From positions 1 through 29,269 of IMG/VR virus record IMGVR_UViG_3300009604_002244: a stretch of DNA of 29,269 nucleotides. The stretch is one strand, 5' to 3'. Made by a program: the position numbers and the translations under genes. The notes beneath the pieces were generated by a model, which did not search any database, was not told where the DNA came from, and saw only the letters and a program-made list of their open reading frames with translations. Position 1 is the stretch's first letter, and every line of letters begins with the position of its first letter. This DNA comes from a virus. Shown here one piece after another: positions 25,955-29,269 of the stretch.

Positions 25955-27727
25955 ATGAAGATCAAGATTCCCAACAAGACCGTGGCATCCCTCAAGGAAA
26001 CCACGGACGCAGCCACGGAGCTGTGCTTCGAGGCTCACTCGGAGTACGTGGCTGATCTCTACAATCGTGGTAGAGAAGCAGATGAGTTCGTGACTCGTCT
26101 GAGGAAGGATGTCCTGAATACCACAGGGCTGACCTTTAGCGTGCCATTGGCACGTAAGACACACTCGTCCATCTTGGAGGCGTACCTCAAGTACAAGCCC
26201 AAGAAGGAGGGTGCATACCCGTTCTACACCTTGGAGCCAAGCGGCAAGTTGCCTATCGTGACTCGGAATCCGAGCATGGAGGTGGGGGCCGACTGGTCCC
26301 AATCCGTCAAGTACTTCGGTACGTGTGGGCATCTGGTCGATGGCCGGATGCTGGAAGCGGTGTCTATCCACCGCAATGCTCTGCTCCACAGTGGAGCAGA
26401 TGATGCAACGGATGATGCCGAGAATTATCTGCCACTACACGTGTTGCAGATTCTGGCTAAGATGTATGGAGAGGAACAGGAATGCTTCGTCTCCTACCAC
26501 CAACTCCAAGAGTCAGGGCGGATGATAGAAGAGCTCAGGGGTGGGGGCTCTGCTAACAACAAGATCTCACGAGCGGTGCTCCTGGATACAAACTTCGTGG
26601 TTTGTGATAAGGAGAACCTTGAGATCCTTGAGAACTGTATCCGAGCCAAGTACGGTGTCTCAAGCAAGATCAAGGACTGGGCATCACGAGTCCTTAATAA
26701 ATACGATGTGTCAGATCACCACAAGTGCGAGGAAATCAATCTCGCCTGCTGTTGGAGAGACATCATCACCAAGGGTGGGTCTCATCACACGGTTGAGATC
26801 GATGCCCATACCAGTGGCATGGTTCACATGCTCATGCAAGTGGGACTGTGGATTCGACGAGACATCTGTGCTCGTACTAAGGGATGGGAGAAGCTCTATA
26901 CTCGCATCGCTAGGATGATCAGGATGTCCTGCCCATGGGCTGGGCATCTACCCATGAGTGAGATCATGGCAATCGCTAAGAAGGTGATGTCACCTTCCAT
27001 GTACGGTGGTGGGTCCACTGCCATCGTACCGCAGTTCTTCAAGAATGTTAAGCATGGAGATGGAAACTGGGTCTTCCCATCTCGCAGCTTGGTAGTTCCC
27101 GACTACTACCAGCCATTGTTCAATGAGACCATAAAGGTCTATGACAAGGGTGTTGGTCATCATGTAGATATCCTGTCGGATACTCAAGATGGGCTCACAT
27201 GCTTCGACAAGGAAGTCACAAAGAAGTACTCCCAGTACTTCCGCAAGTGCTTCCCATTTGTGAAGGGTAGAGGTAAGGAAGATCCCGGACTGTTCGGAAA
27301 GTTCATCTCTCATGGTGAGGCCAATCCGAATGGATTGATGAAGCTTGCGGGTATGCAGGTACAAATCCATCCGTTCACAGAAGACAAGCTTCGTAAGGTA
27401 GGCGTAACAGCCTACGATGCAGAAGGTTACAGGCACAGCACTGGTGTCTATCCTCTGGTCGAGAGCAGCTACACTGACCTCATGGCGAAGCATACTCACC
27501 TACTGGACAGCTACCAGATGGCCTTGTTCGGATGCATGGCCGAAGAAGAGGGCGTGTGTGTACGTCCGATCCTCGATGCTGTCAAGGTTCCAGCCGGGAA
27601 ACTCAAGTGGGCCTTAGAGGCAGCATCACAAACATTCCTGCATGTCCATGCCAAGCCTCGCTTCCCCGTAGGAACCGAAGGCTTCAAGGCATGGCAAGGC
27701 GAAGCCCCCAGCGTTTGGGGCTTCTGA
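25955..27727 (+). CDS. Candidate divergent single-subunit (T7-family) RNA polymerase, 590 residues
   Basis: Three blocks agree with T7 RNA polymerase motifs. Motif A: EIDAHTSGMVHM, with D283, SG and H at exactly the T7 spacing (DGSCSGIQH). Motif B: AKKVMSPSMYGGG, with K342 and Y350-G351 at the T7 spacing K631 to Y639-G640; Arg627 of T7 is Met here. Motif C: PILDAVKVPAGKLKWALEAAS resembles T7 IHDSFGTIPADAANLFKAV, giving D541, but the His is Leu. T7 polymerase has 883 residues, so much of the N-terminal promoter-binding part must be absent or strongly reduced; I find no clear DxxGR motif. Start at 25955 is favoured by AAAGG about 9 nt upstream; ATG 25949 is only 2 nt from it. GC-rich relative to the late genes. 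Expected role: transcription of later phage genes. The alternative is an unrelated nucleic-acid enzyme or inactive relative. Confidence 0.55.
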   Translation: MKIKIPNKTVASLKETTDAATELCFEAHSEYVADLYNRGREADEFVTRLRKDVLNTTGLTFSVPLARKTHSSILEAYLKYKPKKEGAYPFYTLEPSGKLPIVTRNPSMEVGADWSQSVKYFGTCGHLVDGRMLEAVSIHRNALLHSGADDATDDAENYLPLHVLQILAKMYGEEQECFVSYHQLQESGRMIEELRGGGSANNKISRAVLLDTNFVVCDKENLEILENCIRAKYGVSSKIKDWASRVLNKYDVSDHHKCEEINLACCWRDIITKGGSHHTVEIDAHTSGMVHMLMQVGLWIRRDICARTKGWEKLYTRIARMIRMSCPWAGHLPMSEIMAIAKKVMSPSMYGGGSTAIVPQFFKNVKHGDGNWVFPSRSLVVPDYYQPLFNETIKVYDKGVGHHVDILSDTQDGLTCFDKEVTKKYSQYFRKCFPFVKGRGKEDPGLFGKFISHGEANPNGLMKLAGMQVQIHPFTEDKLRKVGVTAYDAEGYRHSTGVYPLVESSYTDLMAKHTHLLDSYQMALFGCMAEEEGVCVRPILDAVKVPAGKLKWALEAASQTFLHVHAKPRFPVGTEGFKAWQGEAPSVWGF

Positions 27728-27763
27728 TATACCTCGTCGCTTAGCGACAGAAAGGATAGCACC
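27701..27763 (+). promoter_or_regulatory. Leader 4: gene-end hairpin plus stem-loop-SD element
   Basis: Stem-loop A is a perfect 8-bp GAAGCCCC (27701-27708) / GGGGCTTC (27717-27724) formed by the last codons of the polymerase gene; no T-run follows. Stem-loop B: GTCGC (27736-27740), loop TTA, GCGAC (27744-27748), then AGAAAGGA as SD, 15 nt before ATG 27764. Stem B matches leader 1 with two compensating changes and the same TTA loop. Confidence 0.65.
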
Positions 27764-28273
27764 ATGGCTATCAAGACCATCATCGTTCCTACTCGTTCTT
27801 CACAGAAGTACTCCAATGCGTTGGAGTGTCACGCTGCCAGTCACCCCACCATGGGTGAGGGCAGGCTGTACTTCTACCTGTCCAAGGACAAGAAGAGTCG
27901 GGTTGCCCGCTTCTTCCCCAAGGACTGGGAGAATGGATGCTTGTATGTCCGAGCAACCGATGGCTTCCCTGTTGACAAGACAGTGAAAGAGATGGGTGAA
28001 CACATGGGTCTTGACCATGTGTTGGGACAGATTAACATCCCGTCCAACTTCAGGATCTCCAGTACCTGTAAGTTCTACCTCATGGACAGCCCTGAGTTTG
28101 AGGATAACACCCTCACGTTCAGCCTTAGGTGGAACAAGATGACTAAGCAATTCACATGTCCCTTCGAGATGGATCCCACATGGGATGAGGAAGTACTGGG
28201 TACTGAATGCTTCGAAGCTATTCAGAGATTTGTCTGGCAGCAATGGCACGGCTGTGGACTGTATGGTGGCTGA
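27764..28273 (+). CDS. Hypothetical protein (169 residues)
   Basis: ATG at 27764 after AGAAAGGA. Sequence is mixed alpha/beta (GRLYFYLSKDKKSRVARFF, FRISSTCKFYLMD, LTFSLRWNKM) with many aromatic residues, suggesting a compact soluble beta-rich protein. No motif or family recognised. It is the last gene before a terminator-like hairpin at 28293, so probably the end of the polymerase-containing transcript. GC-rich like its upstream neighbour. Confidence 0.75.
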   Translation: MAIKTIIVPTRSSQKYSNALECHAASHPTMGEGRLYFYLSKDKKSRVARFFPKDWENGCLYVRATDGFPVDKTVKEMGEHMGLDHVLGQINIPSNFRISSTCKFYLMDSPEFEDNTLTFSLRWNKMTKQFTCPFEMDPTWDEEVLGTECFEAIQRFVWQQWHGCGLYGG

Positions 28274-28292
28274 TGATTTGACCGGGGGGTTA

Positions 28293-28325
28293 CTACCTTG
28301 GGCTACCGCCTGAGGTAGAAATTTT
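28293..28325 (+). terminator. Terminator-like hairpin after the 169-residue gene
   Basis: CTACCTTGGG (28293-28302), loop CTACCG, CCTGAGGTAG (28309-28318): 10 pairs including two G-T, followed by AAATTTT. The T-run is short (4), so it is a weak or partial intrinsic terminator. Confidence 0.5.
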
Positions 28326-28354
28326 GACACCTCCTCCGGGGGGATTGATATAAA
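28324..28354 (+). promoter_or_regulatory. Sigma-70-like promoter
   Basis: Perfect -35 TTGACA (28324-28329) and TATAAA (28349-28354, 5 of 6 to TATAAT) with a 19-bp spacer, longer than the 17-bp optimum. It follows directly after the terminator-like hairpin and faces the 28642 gene. A host-driven early promoter is the simplest reading. Confidence 0.45.
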
Positions 28355-28641
28355 TGACTATATACTTATATAGAGAACGGCATGTAGTTGCTAGTGTTAC
28401 CTACTATATGTAGTGGGTCTATATAGTTGGAGTATATAGTAGAACCTAGGGTATAACTATAGTTAGATAGGTGTTTATAATTATATAAGGATTACTCCTA
28501 TGTTCTATAGAATACCTTAAGGAGTACGTGGTATCTTATGAACTATGGCCCTAGGGGGCACGCTATGCCCCTACGGGCGGAGTGATTATCTTATTAGATA
28601 GTCCCATTACTAATAATGGTGATGGAATAGGAGACCTGACA
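28355..28641 (+). other. AT-rich non-coding stretch with TATAG repeats and palindromes
   Basis: No gene is supported in this stretch. It holds TATAG followed by purine-rich bases four times (28369, 28422, 28435, 28458), a perfect palindrome TAACTATAGTTA (28454-28465), and TTCTATAGAA (28503-28512) enclosed by TACTCCT (28493-28499) / AGGAGTA (28520-28526). Further on are GGGGCA/TGCCCC (28555-28571) and CCATTA/TAATGG (28604-28619). These fit a long structured leader, operator or promoter cluster, or origin; none is proven. AT content is sharply higher than in genes on both sides. Confidence 0.5.
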
Positions 28642-28836
28642 ATGGCAAAGCTGGTCATTATCATGCCCCCAACGGGTGCAAAGAAGGCTCGGACCGAGGA
28701 AACTTGGGAGCGAGACCACCAACTCATGCTCGATGCTGTAGGAACGCAGCACGAGTGGGGCCGCACGGCGGTCAAACGGCTAGTAAACGATGCTGAGACC
28801 CTCGGTATCGTGGTGGAGGTGAAGACACAGACCTAG
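28642..28836 (+). CDS. Small hypothetical protein (64 residues)
   Basis: ATG 28642 has AGGAG (28629-28633) 8 nt upstream. A GTG at 28582 would add 20 residues but has a poorer SD and crosses the CCATTA/TAATGG hairpin. Starts MAKLVIIMPPTGAKKART; an amphipathic helical middle (WERDHQLMLDAV) and a C-terminal GIVVEVKTQT strand. Not recognised. It is followed within 26 nt by a strong terminator and may be a single-gene early transcript from the 28324 promoter. Confidence 0.65.
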   Translation: MAKLVIIMPPTGAKKARTEETWERDHQLMLDAVGTQHEWGRTAVKRLVNDAETLGIVVEVKTQT

Positions 28837-28861
28837 GTCTGCTGTTTTCCCGACCACTATC

Positions 28862-28899
28862 ACACCCTCGGTGTCCTTAGGGGCATCGAGGGTGTTTTT
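28862..28899 (+). terminator. Strong intrinsic terminator
   Basis: Fifteen-pair stem (28862-28876 with 28881-28895), outer 9 bp perfect ACACCCTCG/CGAGGGTGT, inner part with two G-T pairs, 4-nt loop TTAG, then TTTTT (28895-28899). Classic rho-independent terminator for the 64-residue gene. Confidence 0.9.
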
Positions 28900-29199
28900 C
28901 TGTTGACGATGGGGTATGTCCGATACAGCGTGGCTACCCCCGTCCCTTAGTTACATCCGCCAAGGTGGGTGTACCTAAGGGGCGTAAGCCTGTCCTGAGC
29001 ATGGAGTGTAAAAGTTGACTCCTTAAAGACCATTAAACTGCTCATCTCTCGCACTTGCCTAAGCAAGCAACCAACTGCCAGTAACTGTAATGGTTATGTG
29101 GGATTCCTGTTGATTCAACAGCGGCCCATCAATACTTGAGGTGATAAGTTCATTTGAACCCACACTCAAGGACCGACAGACATCCGATGTCAGAGAGAT
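28900..29199 (+). other. Structured non-coding region
   Basis: No ORF with a plausible SD. Contains a long imperfect hairpin (28944-28981: CCCTTAG/CTAAGGG, TACA/TGTA and GC-rich inner pairs), CTGTTG-ATT-CAACAG (29107-29121), CTTGAG/CTCAAG (29135-29140 with 29165-29170) enclosing GTTCA/TGAAC (29148-29159), and GACAT-CCG-ATGTC (29179-29191) followed by AGAGAG. Possible roles: leader of the next operon, packaging or terminal repeat, or replication origin. No decisive feature for any. Confidence 0.45.
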
Positions 29200-29269
29200 A
29201 TGCGGTATACAAATCACAAGCTCTGTGTCATTGCGGTTCAGGGAATCCGAGTTAACAAAATTCCCCCGA
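29200..29269 (+). CDS. Possible start of a gene cut by the window end
   Basis: ATG at 29200 opens a frame (MRYTNHKLCVIAVQ...) with no stop to the window end, 23 codons. It comes 8 nt after the GACAT-CCG-ATGTC hairpin and AGAGAG, like the leader elements upstream, but that spacing is shorter than their 14-16 nt and the SD is too close. Weak call. Confidence 0.3.
   Translation, partial: MRYTNHKLCVIAVQGIRVNKIPP

Noticed and set aside
22390-28330. Long minus-strand ORFs (e.g. 22390-22833, 25901-26389, 26990-27499, 27800-28330)
   Set aside because: They lie fully opposite supported + strand genes, lack good SD sites, and their proteins look like reverse-frame shadows.
28538-28585. 15-codon ORF (MNYGPRGHAMPLRAE) as a leader peptide overlapping a GTG start at 28582
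   Set aside because: SD spacing is long, and the downstream ATG 28642 has a better SD; nothing else supports translation.
28903-28931. TTGACG after the terminator as a sigma-70 promoter
   Set aside because: At a 17-bp spacer the -10 place reads CAGCGT; no acceptable -10 at 16-18 bp.
29015-29043. TTGACT as a -35 box
   Set aside because: The 17-bp spaced hexamer is CTGCTC; TTAAAC is only 12 bp away.
1-29269. tRNA genes, CRISPR arrays, insertion sequences, integrase or att sites
   Set aside because: Looked for; no cloverleaf with CCA-type end, no regular repeat-spacer array, no transposase or integrase motifs found by reading.

Overview
The window looks like part of a tailed bacteriophage (Caudoviricetes) of T7-like, podovirus-type descent. 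All supported genes are on the + strand. The evidence is a T7 gp19-type large terminase whose 5' end lies outside the window, a T7 gp14-like internal virion protein next to it, and a candidate divergent single-subunit (T7-family) RNA polymerase about 25 kb downstream. The host cannot be named from the sequence. One consensus-like sigma-70 -35/-10 pair suggests early transcription by bacterial RNA polymerase.

Layout. (1) 1-1290: terminase large subunit, C-terminal half. (2) 1368-25162: an AT-rich late module of five tightly packed genes. These are a gp14-like internal protein, two small hypothetical proteins (one a charged coiled coil), a 1325-residue protein, and one uninterrupted 17.5-kb ORF for a 5825-residue giant protein. 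The giant protein carries at least three HExxH (zincin) sites, two ADP-ribosyltransferase-like domains, a long charged coiled-coil-like region and hydrophobic segments near both ends. This is the composition expected of a phage 'polyvalent' protein, probably packaged in the virion and delivered into the host. (3) 25163-28273: a GC-richer module of small unknown genes around a ~590-residue candidate RNA polymerase. Each of its four genes is preceded by a short stem-loop and AGARAGG placed 14-16 nt before the start codon. (4) 28293-28900: a terminator-like hairpin, a sigma-70-like promoter, an AT-rich palindrome-rich non-coding stretch, a 64-residue unknown gene and a strong intrinsic terminator. 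(5) 28900-29269: structured, mostly non-coding DNA with a possible truncated gene start at the edge.

Likely working model (inference): the terminase packages DNA. The gp14-like protein and the two very large proteins act as internal or ejection proteins, like T7 gp14/gp15/gp16, with the giant protein bringing protease and ADP-ribosylating effector domains into the cell. The polymerase module would take over transcription after early host-driven expression.

The items most worth following up are the giant multi-effector protein; a GC-rich ART cassette inside it that looks recently acquired; a perfect 37-bp in-frame repeat shared by two otherwise unrelated giant-protein genes; the compact divergent polymerase; and the recurring covarying hairpin-SD leader element.
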